A stretch of DNA of 64,000 bases from Pleomorphomonas oryzae DSM 16300 (GTDB taxonomy: Bacteria > Pseudomonadota > Alphaproteobacteria > Rhizobiales > Pleomorphomonadaceae). A model generated the notes under the pieces. That model saw only the letters and a program-made list of their open reading frames with translations. It was not told the origin of the DNA and made no database searches. Numbering within the stretch: the first letter of the stretch is position 1; every line of letters starts with the position of its first letter. Shown piece after piece: positions 18,167-27,672 of this stretch. The DNA lies in assembly GCF_000422965.1 (NCBI RefSeq), contig NZ_AUHB01000018.1, forward strand, positions 40,442 through 104,441, given 5' to 3'. Both the position numbers and the translations under genes were made by a program.

Positions 18167-18919
18167 GTGACCCACTACGCGGCATATTCGGACGAAAGCC
18201 TGCTCCGCCCGGTCCGACGTCCGGCTCGCCGCCGCACCAGTGCGGCAGCATGGTTCCTGCGCGTCGTGCTCACCACCTTCCTTCTGGCCGGCGGCGTGAT
18301 GCTGGTGAGTATCCTCATCAACCTCTCGGGCAATTTCGACAGCCGCGACGGCCGCTCGACCGACCCCGCTCCGATTGCCCTGTTCATTGGCCAGCAGCGG
18401 CTGGTGATCCCCGCCAACATGTTCCGCTTTGCCGACCAGCGGAACGTCGGCCCGCACGACCGTATCGATCTTGCCGTCCACTTTCCGGAGATGGCCGGTT
18501 ACACCCGCGCCTTCCGCAAAGATTTCCTGGATATCGGCGCCGACGCGCCGGTCGTCTATCTGACGATCCGCACGCGCGACACGCCGACCGACAGCGTCGG
18601 CCGGCTGATCAACGTCTACCAGCACTTCTTCGAAGAGGGGACCATACCGGCGCCGGCTGGCCTTGTCGGCCACCGCATGTCCGAGGAGTCGGGCCTCAGC
18701 GGTGAGGAAGTGTTCTTCGAGGCAGGCTCGACCACCCCCTTCACCACCCACTGCACTGCGCCTGATGACAGCGAGTACCCTGCCTCCTGTCTGACCGAGA
18801 TCCATGCCGGCAATGATCTCTCGGTGCAGATCCGCTTCCGCAAAGGCATGCTTGCCAACTGGGACGGCATCAAGAGCGGCGTGCGCGTGCTGCTCCTTTC
18901 CTTCGGCGTGACCGCCTGA
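18167..18919 (+). CDS. Membrane-anchored hypothetical protein
   Basis: 250-aa protein with an arginine-rich cytoplasmic N-terminus (RPVRRPARRRTS), one membrane helix (about residues 29-50) and a 200-residue presumably periplasmic domain with two cysteines (HCTAPDDSEYPASC) that could form a disulfide. No known family was recognised. The ATG follows GGGAGGCGGTCGTG. The same reading frame stays open for 31 sense codons after the TGA stop, reported separately. It is a solitary gene with a bidirectional terminator downstream. Confidence 0.75.
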   Translation: MTHYAAYSDESLLRPVRRPARRRTSAAAWFLRVVLTTFLLAGGVMLVSILINLSGNFDSRDGRSTDPAPIALFIGQQRLVIPANMFRFADQRNVGPHDRIDLAVHFPEMAGYTRAFRKDFLDIGADAPVVYLTIRTRDTPTDSVGRLINVYQHFFEEGTIPAPAGLVGHRMSEESGLSGEEVFFEAGSTTPFTTHCTAPDDSEYPASCLTEIHAGNDLSVQIRFRKGMLANWDGIKSGVRVLLLSFGVTA

Positions 18920-19034
18920 CGCAGTCCTGAGCGCAAGTTGCGGCCCACCGTGCCGGACCCAAAATCCGTCGCGCTGGCGGCGCTGAACGAGCTGCTGCGA
19001 TATCGCCAGCGCTAAAGCATGTGCTGGAGTCGCG

Positions 19035-19070
19035 AAAAGGCCGGCTCGCCTCGAGGCGAACCGACCTTTT
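19035..19070. terminator. Bidirectional hairpin terminator
   Basis: AAAAGGCCGGCTCGCC / GGCGAACCGACCTTTT around TCGA. A and T runs flank both sides, so it can serve the plus-strand hypothetical gene and the convergent DUF3126 gene. Confidence 0.8.
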
Positions 19071-19106
19071 CAATTTGTCCAACGCGTGGCGCTTGGATCA
19101 ATGACC

Positions 19107-19319
19107 TCAGCCAGCCAGATCCTCGCCGAGGATCGCCATCTGGAAATTGAACGACTTGTCGTCGTCCTCATCATCCTCGTAGACGACGCCGATGAACTCC
19201 TCGCCAACGTAGACCTCGGCCGAGTCCGTCTTGCGCGGCCGCACCCGCACGCTGATGGTCGGCGACTGCAGCGTCTTGCGCAGGAATTTCTCGATGCGGG
19301 CGATATCGTCTTTGGTCAA
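19107..19319 (-). CDS. DUF3126 family protein
   Basis: 70-aa acidic protein of the DUF3126 family, which is confined to alphaproteobacteria. It contains RIEKFLRKTLQSPTISVRVRP and the C-terminal DDEDDDKSFNFQMAIL stretch typical of the family at normal length. The function is unknown. It is downstream of cysE on the same strand (165 bases apart) and may share its transcript. The terminator at 19035 closes it. Confidence 0.9.
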   Translation of the reverse strand: MTKDDIARIEKFLRKTLQSPTISVRVRPRKTDSAEVYVGEEFIGVVYEDDEDDDKSFNFQMAILGEDLAG

Positions 19320-19483
19320 GTTAGCTCTCCAGTCTGAATGCCGGCTTTCGCTCGCGACGAGAGCGGCAAACCGGACGGCGACGAGTCGCCGACGTTAGCG
19401 TGTTCTGGGGCGTGTTCTGGCACGGACGGGCTATCAAGGAAACCCTTGAACGGCGGCCCGGTTGCATGGTGCCCCGGTCTTTC

Positions 19484-20311
19484 TCAGCCTTCCACACCAT
19501 CCAGCAGGCGCTGGTCCATGGAATGGGAGGGATCGGCGCAGCCGGCCTCCCCGATCACCCGTGCCGGCACGCCGGCCACCGTCGTGCCACGCGGCACCGG
19601 CTTCAGCACCACCGAGCCGGCCGCGACGCGCGAGCAGCAGCCCACTTCGATGTTGCCGAGGATCTTCGATCCGGCGCCAATCATCACGCCGTGGCGGATC
19701 TTGGGATGGCGGTCTCCGGTCTCCTTGCCGGTACCGCCCAGCGTGACGTTCTGCAACAGCGATACGTCGTCTTCCACCACAGCGGTTTCGCCGATGACGA
19801 TGCCCGTGGCATGGTCGAAGAACAGCCCTCGCCCAAGCCGCGCGCCGGGATTGATATCGACCTGGAACACCTCCGACGACCGGCTCTGCAGATAGAGCGC
19901 CAAGTCGCGCCGGCCATGGTTCCAGAGCCAGTGCGCGAGCCGATGCGCCTCGATGGCGTGATAGCCCTTGAAGTAGAGCAGCGGCTCGATGAACCGGTCG
20001 CAGGCGGGGTCGCGATCCTCGAAGGCGACGATATCCGAACGGAAGGCGGCGGCGATGTCGGCGTCGTCGGCCACCGCCTCACGGAACGCCTGAGCGATCA
20101 TCGCCGAGAGGACAGTGGTGTTGCCGAGGCGATCGGCCACCCGCTGAATGACCGCGTCCTCGAGCCGGACATGGTCGAGCACGGTGAGGTGCATGAAGCC
20201 GCCCAGCGCCGGTTCGTTCTCGACGACGGCTGTGGCTTCTCGCCGCACGCGCGCCCACACCGGGTCGATGGCGTCGAGCGGACGGCTCACGGATTGGGTG
20301 CTAACGGACAA
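19484..20311 (-). CDS. cysE: Serine O-acetyltransferase
   Basis: 275-aa enzyme that acetylates L-serine to start cysteine synthesis. An N-terminal helical domain (residues about 15-150) precedes a left-handed beta-helix hexapeptide domain with the HATGIVIGETAVVEDDVSL signature, in which the catalytic Asp/His region is intact, and GSKILGNIEVG. The frame is open to an ATG at 20461, but that adds 50 residues unlike the family. The TTG at 20311 gives the usual length and has AAGGA nine bases upstream, so it is preferred. Cysteine feedback inhibition is expected from the family. Confidence 0.92.
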   Translation of the reverse strand: MSVSTQSVSRPLDAIDPVWARVRREATAVVENEPALGGFMHLTVLDHVRLEDAVIQRVADRLGNTTVLSAMIAQAFREAVADDADIAAAFRSDIVAFEDRDPACDRFIEPLLYFKGYHAIEAHRLAHWLWNHGRRDLALYLQSRSSEVFQVDINPGARLGRGLFFDHATGIVIGETAVVEDDVSLLQNVTLGGTGKETGDRHPKIRHGVMIGAGSKILGNIEVGCCSRVAAGSVVLKPVPRGTTVAGVPARVIGEAGCADPSHSMDQRLLDGVEG

Positions 20312-21269
20312 CGAGGATATCCTTGCGCAAAAGAAACGGCCCACCTCATCGGAACCTGGCCGCACCTCCGTGAGGAAGCATGGCCCATGATAGTCGGACG
20401 GCGTTCCGGGGAAAAGTCCGAAGGCGATGCTTTTGTTGCGCGGCAGAGAGAAGAAAGGCAATCCATTTCTTCCCTCACTCCTGCGCGACGATCACGGCTC
20501 TGTCCGAGGCGCCGTGCCACCATCAGAAATGTCCCGTCGAGGGGCGTTGTGACAGCCCTTCCACCCTTGCGGCAAGCCGGAAGCGGCCATCAACAACTTG
20601 GCGTCGGAATCAGATTCACAAGCTCAAGCACACCTGACTCGAAGTTGGGCAAGCCCTCCACGCCAGCCGCTTGAAATGACTCCCATTTAGGCTTGATTGG
20701 CCGCCTCGGTTTTGATTCATTGGCTGAGGCGGCGGCGCATCCGACTCTCGGAAGTTGCGACCGTCCCTGGAAATCAGAGTTCAGCACCACCGGGTATCTT
20801 CTCGCAGAAGGAAGCCTCGGCCGTGCAGGGAGAGTTTGAAAAGAAAGCATTTCTGACCACTTTGGGCCCAATTGTCGGCCCGTTTTCTGCTGGATAAAGA
20901 ACCACTCCGAACCGCACAGCACATCAAAGGATGACCGAACATCCTTTTGGATTTGCTGGCGTTTTCAGGCAGTCCGCAAGTGCGACGGCAATTGCGGAGC
21001 GGAAATTTGTGCAGAATCTGAGAATTTGGTTTAACAATGGCCATCAAGCCTTTGTTAACTATAAATATTCACGCACTCTTCAACCGAATTTCGAACAACT
21101 TCAACCAGTCTGGAATGGTGACCTTGGGTTGCATGTCCGGTCTGATGGCGCGTATGAAGAGTCTCATGGAAGCGTTACCGATCGGTGAATCGATCGCTTT
21201 CGACACAACCTGCCGCCGCCAAGAGCAGAGTCTTGCCAACCACTTCCGGCATTAAGTGGGGAAATAGAG
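20312..21269. other. Long intergenic region upstream of cysE
   Basis: About 960 bases with no convincing gene. Only short frames without ribosome binding sites occur. GC content drops after 20560, and there is an inverted repeat CCGCCTC / GAGGCGG at about 20700-20727. AT-rich stretches at 20990-21110 contain a 72-codon frame beginning at 21037 without recognisable similarity. Promoters for cysE and possibly a lost gene would lie here. Confidence 0.45.
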
Positions 21270-22859
21270 TCAGGAACGGGCCATTTGTTCGATGGCTGCG
21301 AGGTCCATTTTGCCGGTACCGAGCACCGGCAGCGCGTAGGTTTTGACCACCTTGCGCGGGACCTGCAATTCCGGCACGCCGTGCTCGCGTGCATAGGCGC
21401 CGAGCGCCTCGACGGTGGCATCGCCTGCGTCGGTCACCAGCACCAGCGCCTCCCCCTTGCGCGGATCGGAAATAGCGACGACGGCGTGCGACGCGTGCGG
21501 CCAGATGGCGGCGGCAAAAGCCTCGACAGCGGCCAGCGAGATCATCTCTCCGCCGATCTTGGCAAAGCGTTTGGCGCGGCCGAGCAACGTGACGAAGCCA
21601 TCGTCGTCGATGGAGACGATGTCGCCGGTATCATACCAGCCATTCGGATCGTTATGCTTCAGTTCACCCGGCTCGTCGGCGAGGTAGTAGCCGGCCATGA
21701 TGTTGGGCGCCCGCACATGCAGACGGCCGCCGATCTCGAGACCCGGCACGGGATCGAGCCGCGCTTCGATGCCCGGCAGCAGGCGCCCTACCGTGCCGTC
21801 ACGGAAGCTGCCGGGGTAATTGACCGACAGCACCGGCGCACACTCGGTCGCCCCATAGCCTTCGTTGAGCACGACGCCGAAGCGGTCCATCCACAGCGCC
21901 CGCGTCTGCTCCTTGACGCGCTCGGCACCGAGAATGGTGAGACGCACCTTGTTGAAGTCGCCATCCTCGGCCGCCCTCGCCCACCCGGCGGCGAAGGTGT
22001 CGGTGGACAGGAGCACCGTCGAGCCGCTGTCGCGCACAAGACCGGGGATGATCTTGTAGTGCAGTGGTGACGGATAGAGGAACGACTTGAAGCGGCCGTA
22101 GATGGGAAGGAACAAGCCGGCGGTGAGCCCGTAGGAATGGAACACCGGCAGCGCGTTGAACATCGTATCTTCGGGATGGAATTTGTAGAGCGACAGGATC
22201 TGCGCGACGTTGGACAGGAAGTTGGTCGCGGTCAGCCCAACCCCCTTGGGCGCCCCTTCGGTCCCCGAGGTGAACAGCACCGTTGCGATGTCGTGCGGCG
22301 CTCGGCGATAGGGCCGGTGCAGCATCCGAGCCCAACGTGCATAGGTGGCACCGACGGCCTTGTCGACGAGCGAAAGACCGGCCCGCACATCCTCCAGATA
22401 GATGATGCGAACCTTGTCCTTGAGATCGTCGATCACCGGTTCGAGCTTGGCCGTCTTCACGAAGGCACTGGACGTGATCACCGTCCGGATGGTGCCGACC
22501 TTGATGGCGCCGCCGAGGCCGTGGCTGCCGGCCGTGAAGTTGAGCAATGCCGGTGTCCGCCCGTAGGCGAGAAGCGCGAAGAAGGCGATGGCCGCGCCAT
22601 TGACGTTGGGCAGCAGCAGCCCGACCCGATCGCCCTTCCGGGTAACGGAGGCGAGCCGGCGGCCGAGCACGCAGGCGGCGAGCAACAGGTTCCGACGAGT
22701 CACCGATTGCCGGGTCTGATCCTCGATGGCCGGAAGATCGGGATCGGTTTCGGCAATGTCGATCAGTGCATCGAACAGCGACCGTTCGATGAACGTCGTG
22801 TCGAGCCCCGACTCTGCCATAGGCTGCCCGTACAGGCGATCGTCCGCCACGCCTCCCAT
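21270..22859 (-). CDS. Acyl-CoA/acyl-ACP synthetase (AMP-binding enzyme)
   Basis: 529-aa ANL-superfamily ligase activating a carboxylic acid as acyl-AMP. The P-loop-like motif is VLFTSGTEGAPKGVGLT (about residue 170). LNEGYGATECAPVLSVNYPG and the GWYDTGDIVSIDDDGFVTLLGRAKRFAKIGGEMIS hinge motif are intact, and the C-terminal catalytic lysine falls in LGTGKMDL. Sequence style resembles the acyl-ACP synthetase half of Aas (lysophospholipid reacylation), but there is no acyltransferase domain. ATG 22859 has GAGGT five bases upstream. Confidence 0.88.
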   Translation of the reverse strand: MGGVADDRLYGQPMAESGLDTTFIERSLFDALIDIAETDPDLPAIEDQTRQSVTRRNLLLAACVLGRRLASVTRKGDRVGLLLPNVNGAAIAFFALLAYGRTPALLNFTAGSHGLGGAIKVGTIRTVITSSAFVKTAKLEPVIDDLKDKVRIIYLEDVRAGLSLVDKAVGATYARWARMLHRPYRRAPHDIATVLFTSGTEGAPKGVGLTATNFLSNVAQILSLYKFHPEDTMFNALPVFHSYGLTAGLFLPIYGRFKSFLYPSPLHYKIIPGLVRDSGSTVLLSTDTFAAGWARAAEDGDFNKVRLTILGAERVKEQTRALWMDRFGVVLNEGYGATECAPVLSVNYPGSFRDGTVGRLLPGIEARLDPVPGLEIGGRLHVRAPNIMAGYYLADEPGELKHNDPNGWYDTGDIVSIDDDGFVTLLGRAKRFAKIGGEMISLAAVEAFAAAIWPHASHAVVAISDPRKGEALVLVTDAGDATVEALGAYAREHGVPELQVPRKVVKTYALPVLGTGKMDLAAIEQMARS

Positions 22860-23012
22860 GGTTACCTCATTGTTACGCCTTCCTCCCTTCGCACTTGAAC
22901 TCACAATTGCCATCGGTGCAAGCATCGGAGATCAGACGCTTAGGCAATTCACCGGACTCTTCACGCCAGAACCGGCCCGGAACCAGCGTTGAATCGGATT
23001 CTCAACATGAAG

Positions 23013-23051
23013 AAGCCGCCCCGGCCGGCGATTCCGGCAGCGAGGCGGCTT
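23013..23051 (-). terminator. Hairpin terminator after the AGE-family gene
   Basis: AAGCCGCC / GGCGGCTT arms with an internal GC-rich loop. On the minus strand it is followed by CTTCATGTT, a weak T-rich tail. Confidence 0.6.
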
Positions 23052-23095
23052 ACATTGAATCAGAACCTCAACAGGCACCCGAAAAGCAATGCCCG

Positions 23096-24268
23096 TCAGT
23101 GGGTTGAGATATATTTCCCAACTTCGTCGATGGCGCAGATGATGTGATAGAAGGTCGATGCCGGCGCTGGTTCGATCACGAACGAACCGTCGGCGTTCAT
23201 GCGGTCGCGCCAGAGGCCGGGCGTGTCGACCTCGAAATAACGCTGCAACGACCGCGCCGCCGTCACCACCTTGCGCAAATGATCGTCACGGCCCGCCTCG
23301 TCGGCAGCAACAGCGGCCAGCGCCAGGTTGCCTTTCATCCGCTCGGTCTGCGACCACATGCGTGCCGTGCCGTCATGGATCGAGAGGTCATCGAGGATGC
23401 CCATGATGGCCACTTGCTGCGGCACGTTGATGCCGTGCGTCTCGCCCAACTCACAGAGGCGGCGCGCCGCCGCAACGGCGTCGGGACGCTTGCGCGACGT
23501 CCCCCAGCGGGTGAGCAGCCAAGCCCATTCGAACTGATGGCCGGGCTCGCAGATGTGGCCCTCCTTGCCGCTGACCACCGACCAGTCGGCGTTGAAGAAC
23601 TCCTTCAGCCAGCCTTCCTTGGGATCGATGATCTTGGCGAGACAGAGTTCGGCGATCTCATCGGCAAGCCGGCTCCAGGTCGCATCGCCGCCGACCTCTT
23701 CCCAGGCAAGGCAGGCCTCGAACATGTGCATATGCGGGTTGGCCTTGAGCGGCAATGTGCGGGGATTGGATTCCTCGAAGCCGGCAATCGGGTTCTTGTA
23801 CTCCGTCATCAGCAGCGTCCGGAGCTTGACCGCCGCCGCCTCGACCGCCGAACGATCCTTCACCACCGATGCAGCGGCCGCCAGCGCGAACAGCGCGAAG
23901 GCCTGATCATAGAGTGAGAATGTATCGTCCTTGGGCGAACCGTCGGCATTGGTCACCATGCGCACGGCGCCGTTCGGCAGCACGCACTTCTCCAGGAAGT
24001 AATCGAGCCCCTCCTCCACGGTTCGCTCCCACGGGCCGGTCCAGCCGAGCCGGCCGGCCAGGGCGAAGGTGAAGATCTGTCGCGCCGTGACGCGCACCCG
24101 GCGCGGCGCCGGCGTGATCTCGCATCTGAGGCCCAGCACTTCGTGGAAGCCGCCGTTGACGTGATCGACGCCGAACGCCCACCAGATCGGCAAGGCTTCG
24201 GTCATCAGCCACGACTTGAGTTCTTCGGTAACGGCGGCAAGCTCGCGTTGGGCTTCGGAATGGCTCAC
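23096..24268 (-). CDS. AGE-family sugar epimerase/isomerase
   Basis: 390-aa (alpha/alpha)6-barrel protein of the N-acylglucosamine 2-epimerase family, which also includes mannose isomerases and sulfoquinovose-type isomerases. Features include WWAFGVDHVNGGFHEVL near the N-terminus, RQIFTFALAGRLGW, ANPHMHMFEACLAWEEV and GHQFEWAWLLTRW, supplying the histidines and glutamates of the active site. Residue pattern fits a mannose/fructose isomerase at least as well as a GlcNAc epimerase; the substrate is unsettled. It is the last of three same-strand genes (gst, cysQ, this gene), 24 bases after cysQ, so the latter two are probably co-transcribed. Confidence 0.88.
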   Translation of the reverse strand: MSHSEAQRELAAVTEELKSWLMTEALPIWWAFGVDHVNGGFHEVLGLRCEITPAPRRVRVTARQIFTFALAGRLGWTGPWERTVEEGLDYFLEKCVLPNGAVRMVTNADGSPKDDTFSLYDQAFALFALAAAASVVKDRSAVEAAAVKLRTLLMTEYKNPIAGFEESNPRTLPLKANPHMHMFEACLAWEEVGGDATWSRLADEIAELCLAKIIDPKEGWLKEFFNADWSVVSGKEGHICEPGHQFEWAWLLTRWGTSRKRPDAVAAARRLCELGETHGINVPQQVAIMGILDDLSIHDGTARMWSQTERMKGNLALAAVAADEAGRDDHLRKVVTAARSLQRYFEVDTPGLWRDRMNADGSFVIEPAPASTFYHIICAIDEVGKYISTH

Positions 24269-24292
24269 GACAAATCTCCTCGAAACAATGAA

Positions 24293-25117
24293 TCAGGCCA
24301 GATCACGGGTAAACGCGACAAGGCGCCGATCGGATGCGGCAATGAAAGACGGATTTGCAAAATCAGCAAGGCCAGGGCGGTCCCGCTTGCCATAAGGGAA
24401 GGGCGTGCCGTCCGACAGCATCACGATGCCGCCGGCAGCCCTCAGCACGGCATCGCCCGCCGCCGTATCCCATTCCATGGTGGGACCGAAGCGCGGATAG
24501 ACATCCGCTTCGCCGGCAGCGATCAGGCAGAACTTCAACGACGAGCCGATCACCTGCCGGTTGGCCACGGCGACGGCTGGCAGAAAGGCGTCGGTAGCGG
24601 CCGTAGCGTGACTGCGCGACAGGAGCAGCGTTACGCCTTCCGACGGCAAGTCGCGCACGTGGATCGGTCGGCGCGTACCGATTGCGTCGCCCTCGACGAC
24701 CATCTCGAAAGCGCCTTGCGGCCCACCGGCGAACAGCCGCCCTATCGCCGGCGCATAGACGACCCCCATCACCGGCACGCCGTGCTCGATCAGCGCGACA
24801 TTGACGGTGAATTCGCCGTTGCGATGAATGAACTCCTTGGTGCCATCAAGCGGGTCGACCAGGAAGAAGCTGTCCGCCGCGGGCGGCACGCGCCCAGCCG
24901 CGACGCTTTCCTCGGCAACCACCGGCACGCCGGGGGCGAGATGCTCAAGCGCCGCAAGCAGCACCGCTTCGGCCAGCCCGTCGGCTTCGGTCACCGGCGA
25001 GGCGTCCGCCTTGAACGCAACGTCGATCGGCCGGGCATAGACGTCCAGAATGACACAACCGGCCTCGATCGAAGCGGCGACCAGACCGTCAAGCAAATCT
25101 TGGTTGGCGATGGTCAT
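24293..25117 (-). CDS. cysQ: 3'(2'),5'-bisphosphate nucleotidase
   Basis: 274-aa inositol-phosphatase-fold enzyme that hydrolyses adenosine 3',5'-bisphosphate from sulfate assimilation. Metal-binding motifs are VVAEES (about residue 68), DPLDGTKEFIHRNGEFTVNVALI (about residue 88), and WDTAAGDAVLRAAGG (about residue 214). DPLDGTKEFI, rather than DPIDGT, is the CysQ form. ATG 25117 is chosen because the frame upstream lacks coding character. It lies between gst and the AGE gene on one strand. Confidence 0.93.
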   Translation of the reverse strand: MTIANQDLLDGLVAASIEAGCVILDVYARPIDVAFKADASPVTEADGLAEAVLLAALEHLAPGVPVVAEESVAAGRVPPAADSFFLVDPLDGTKEFIHRNGEFTVNVALIEHGVPVMGVVYAPAIGRLFAGGPQGAFEMVVEGDAIGTRRPIHVRDLPSEGVTLLLSRSHATAATDAFLPAVAVANRQVIGSSLKFCLIAAGEADVYPRFGPTMEWDTAAGDAVLRAAGGIVMLSDGTPFPYGKRDRPGLADFANPSFIAASDRRLVAFTRDLA

Positions 25118-25188
25118 GGTCGGTTCCCGGTGGCAAGGATGCTGCGGCCTGTGGCAGCGCGGAGGAGCGGTGTCATTCGACAACTGCC

Positions 25189-25842
25189 TCACTCGGCATT
25201 GCGCTTGTCCCACATCGCCTTGAAGCCCGGCCGCGCCTGGCAACGTTCGAGCCAAGTCTTCACCTTGGGGAAGCCTTCGAAGAGCTGCGGATGCCCCTGC
25301 CCGTAGCGGACGATTTCGGCAAGCGCCAGATCGACGACAGTGAACCGATTGCCGACAGTATAGTCGGTACCGGCAAGATGCGTCTCGAAGGCGGCGAACG
25401 GTCTCTTCAGCCCCTCGCCAATGGAAGCGAGCTTCGCCTTGCCGGCGTCGGTCTGCCAATCGCCGCGCTCATCGCCCTGGGTAACGAGAATGGTGAGCGT
25501 CTCCACTGCGGTGGCACCCCAGAACAGCCATTGCAGCATTCGCCCTTCCTCGGCGAGATCCTTGGGCGCCAGCGGACCGCCATGCTTCTTGGCGAGATAG
25601 AGAAGAATGGCGAGCGACTCGGTCAGCACCAAGCCGTCGTCATCGATGGTGGGGATCTGCCCCATCGGGTTGACGGCAAGGAAAGACGGCGTCTTGGTGT
25701 TGACCGGCGCGTCGGCGGCCAGCGGGTTCGCCACTTTGCGCGCTTGGATCACCGGCTCCTTGCGAAAGGCGAAGCCAAGCTCCTCGGCGAGCCAGTAGAG
25801 GCGCGACGCGCGCGATTTGTAGACGCCGTAGATGGTCAGCAT
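25189..25842 (-). CDS. Glutathione S-transferase family protein
   Basis: 217-aa GST with an N-terminal thioredoxin-fold domain (MLTIYGVYKSRASRLYWLAEELGF, with S10 as a candidate catalytic residue, then NPMGQIPTIDDDGLVLTESLAILLYLAKK containing the glutathione-binding Glu-Ser pair) and a helical C-terminal domain. The specific class and substrate cannot be assigned. It is upstream of cysQ with a 71-base gap and divergent from the EamA gene. Confidence 0.9.
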   Translation of the reverse strand: MLTIYGVYKSRASRLYWLAEELGFAFRKEPVIQARKVANPLAADAPVNTKTPSFLAVNPMGQIPTIDDDGLVLTESLAILLYLAKKHGGPLAPKDLAEEGRMLQWLFWGATAVETLTILVTQGDERGDWQTDAGKAKLASIGEGLKRPFAAFETHLAGTDYTVGNRFTVVDLALAEIVRYGQGHPQLFEGFPKVKTWLERCQARPGFKAMWDKRNAE

Positions 25843-25958
25843 GACGAAGCCCTCGATTGCGCCGGCACTCTGGAATCTTCATCGCCATTTGGCAATCACC
25901 GGCGTTGTCCGTTCTGAAGGCAACGCCGCCTGGAAGGCTCTGAAAGGAACGCGCCATT

Positions 25959-26393
25959 ATGAAAAGCCTCCTTCACCTCTGGCAGATATGGGCCCTCCTA
26001 TCGGCCGTCTTCGCGGCGGCTACCGCCATCCTGGCCAAGATTGGTGTCGAGGCGATCGGTTCCGACCTCGCAACGCTCATTCGCACAGCTGTCGTGCTGG
26101 CGCTTGCAGCCCTTGTTGTTGCCGCCGGCGATGGCTTTGGACAAATCCCCGCGGTACCCGGCCGCACCTGGCTGTTTCTCGTGCTTTCGGGCTTTGCCAC
26201 CGGCGCGTCCTGGCTCTGTTATTTCAGGGCGCTCAAGCTCGGCGACGCGGCGCGTGTCGCTCCGGTCGACAAGCTGTCGGTGGTATTCGTCGCAGTGTTT
26301 GCCGTACTGTTTCTTGGCGAGCGCCTGTCGCCGCAGGGAACCGCCGGCGTCGTCCTGATCGCCGCCGGCGCCATGCTGGTCGCCTGGCAATGA
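25959..26393 (+). CDS. Half-size EamA/DMT transporter
   Basis: 144-aa membrane protein containing a single EamA repeat with five hydrophobic segments; it starts WQIWALLSAVFAAATAILAKIGV and ends VVLIAAGAMLVAW, with the APVDKLSVVFVAVFAVLFLGERL signature near residue 100. Normal drug/metabolite transporters have two such repeats, so this one must dimerise, as in related single-repeat proteins. The substrate is unknown. ATG 25959 follows GAAAGGAACGCGCC. Confidence 0.88.
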   Translation: MKSLLHLWQIWALLSAVFAAATAILAKIGVEAIGSDLATLIRTAVVLALAALVVAAGDGFGQIPAVPGRTWLFLVLSGFATGASWLCYFRALKLGDAARVAPVDKLSVVFVAVFAVLFLGERLSPQGTAGVVLIAAGAMLVAWQ

Positions 26394-26540
26394 ACCGTTC
26401 GCCGGCAACACCTGCCTTTTCGGAGCCAAGCCTTTACACCGACAGGCAATTGTGAGTAACAGGAGACCCGCTTCTCCGCCGGATTCCCCGGCGGTGACAC
26501 GGCTGATGCCGACCGATCAGCATCCGCCTTTCGGGTGATT

Positions 26541-26556
26541 TAGTAAAACTTTACTA
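26541..26556. promoter_or_regulatory. Candidate operator of the LacI/EbgR-like regulator
   Basis: Palindrome TAGTAAA-AC-TTTACTA about 70 bases before the regulator gene. The same GTAAA/TTTAC half-sites recur at 27929-27943 and 27974-27988 before the transporter operon. Confidence 0.5.
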
Positions 26557-26628
26557 CCCGGAATGGTCGTTTCGCCGTAGACTGGAGCGATCGACCAGTG
26601 TTTGGGCAAACCGGCAGAGAGTGCGCGG

Positions 26629-27672
26629 ATGGTCACGATCAAGGAAATCGCCAAGGCGGTCGGAGTTTCCTCGGCTACCGTGTCGCGCGTCTTGAACTAC
26701 GACACCACGCTGTCGATCACCGAGGCGAAGCGGCAGGCGATCATCGAGACCGCCGAGACCCTCAATTACCAGACGCCGCGTAACCGCCCGCGCCCGCCCC
26801 ATCGCCTGCCGACACCGTCCGACCATGCTGGCGCCCGCATCGGTATTGTGCACTTCCTTCGCCCGGAAGAAGAGCTGGCCGACCCCTATTACATCGGCGT
26901 TCGCATGGGCATCGAGGCACGCGCCCGCGCCAACCGTGTCGAAGTGCAGATCATCTATCGCTCCACCGGACTGCCGGCCGCCGAGGATCTGCAAGGGGCC
27001 ACTGGCATCATCGCGCTCGGCATGCACACCGATGCCGAGATCGACTGGGTGAGGCAGATCAACGCCAACCTGGTGCTGGCCGATTTCGCCCCCAACATCG
27101 ACCAGTTCGACATCGTCGCTTGCGATCTTTCCTTCGCCATCACGCGCCTGCTCGATCGCCTCTATGCCGCTGGTTACCGCCGTTTCGGTTTTCTCGGCGA
27201 CGACCGCCCTTCCGGTAATGTGCTCTATCCGGCCAATGAGGAACGCGCCAAGACCTTCAAGGAGTGGACCGAGAAAAAGGGCCTGTTCAACCCCGCCCAC
27301 TACCTGCTCGCCGAGAACCTCCGCTTTGAGAGCGGCTACCGCCTCGCCTGCCAGCTGATGGCCGAAGTCGACCTACCCGAAATCGTCGTCGCCTCCAACG
27401 ACAACGTAGCGATTGGCGCCTATCGCGCCATTCAGGAACGCGGTCTGCGCATCCCCGCCGACATTGCCGTGGCAAGTTTCAACGACATTCCGGCCGCCCA
27501 ATTCCTGGCACCGCCGCTCACCACCGTACGCATTCCGGCCGAGCGCATCGGCGAGAACGCCTTCGATCTGCTGATGGAACAGCTCAATGGCCGCGACTAC
27601 ACCAAGCGTGTGACGATCGCCACCGAGCTCATCTGGCGCGACAGTTGCCGCCGGCCGGATGAAGTTCTCTAG
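26629..27672 (+). CDS. LacI-family regulator, EbgR-like
   Basis: 347-aa repressor. The N-terminal LacI helix-turn-helix is IKEIAKAVGVSSATVSRVLNYDTTLSI, followed by a hinge and a periplasmic-binding-protein-type sugar domain (about residues 70-340) including FLGDDRPSGN and VASFNDIPAAQFLAPPLTTVRIP. The N-terminus, with VTIKEIAKAVGVS and ETLNYQTP, resembles EbgR of E. coli, the regulator of an evolved beta-galactosidase. The adjacent operon encodes a GH2 enzyme and a sugar importer, the obvious target. ATG 26629 preferred over the TTG at 26602. The stop codon lies inside the first of two palindromic elements. Confidence 0.9.
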   Translation: MVTIKEIAKAVGVSSATVSRVLNYDTTLSITEAKRQAIIETAETLNYQTPRNRPRPPHRLPTPSDHAGARIGIVHFLRPEEELADPYYIGVRMGIEARARANRVEVQIIYRSTGLPAAEDLQGATGIIALGMHTDAEIDWVRQINANLVLADFAPNIDQFDIVACDLSFAITRLLDRLYAAGYRRFGFLGDDRPSGNVLYPANEERAKTFKEWTEKKGLFNPAHYLLAENLRFESGYRLACQLMAEVDLPEIVVASNDNVAIGAYRAIQERGLRIPADIAVASFNDIPAAQFLAPPLTTVRIPAERIGENAFDLLMEQLNGRDYTKRVTIATELIWRDSCRRPDEVL

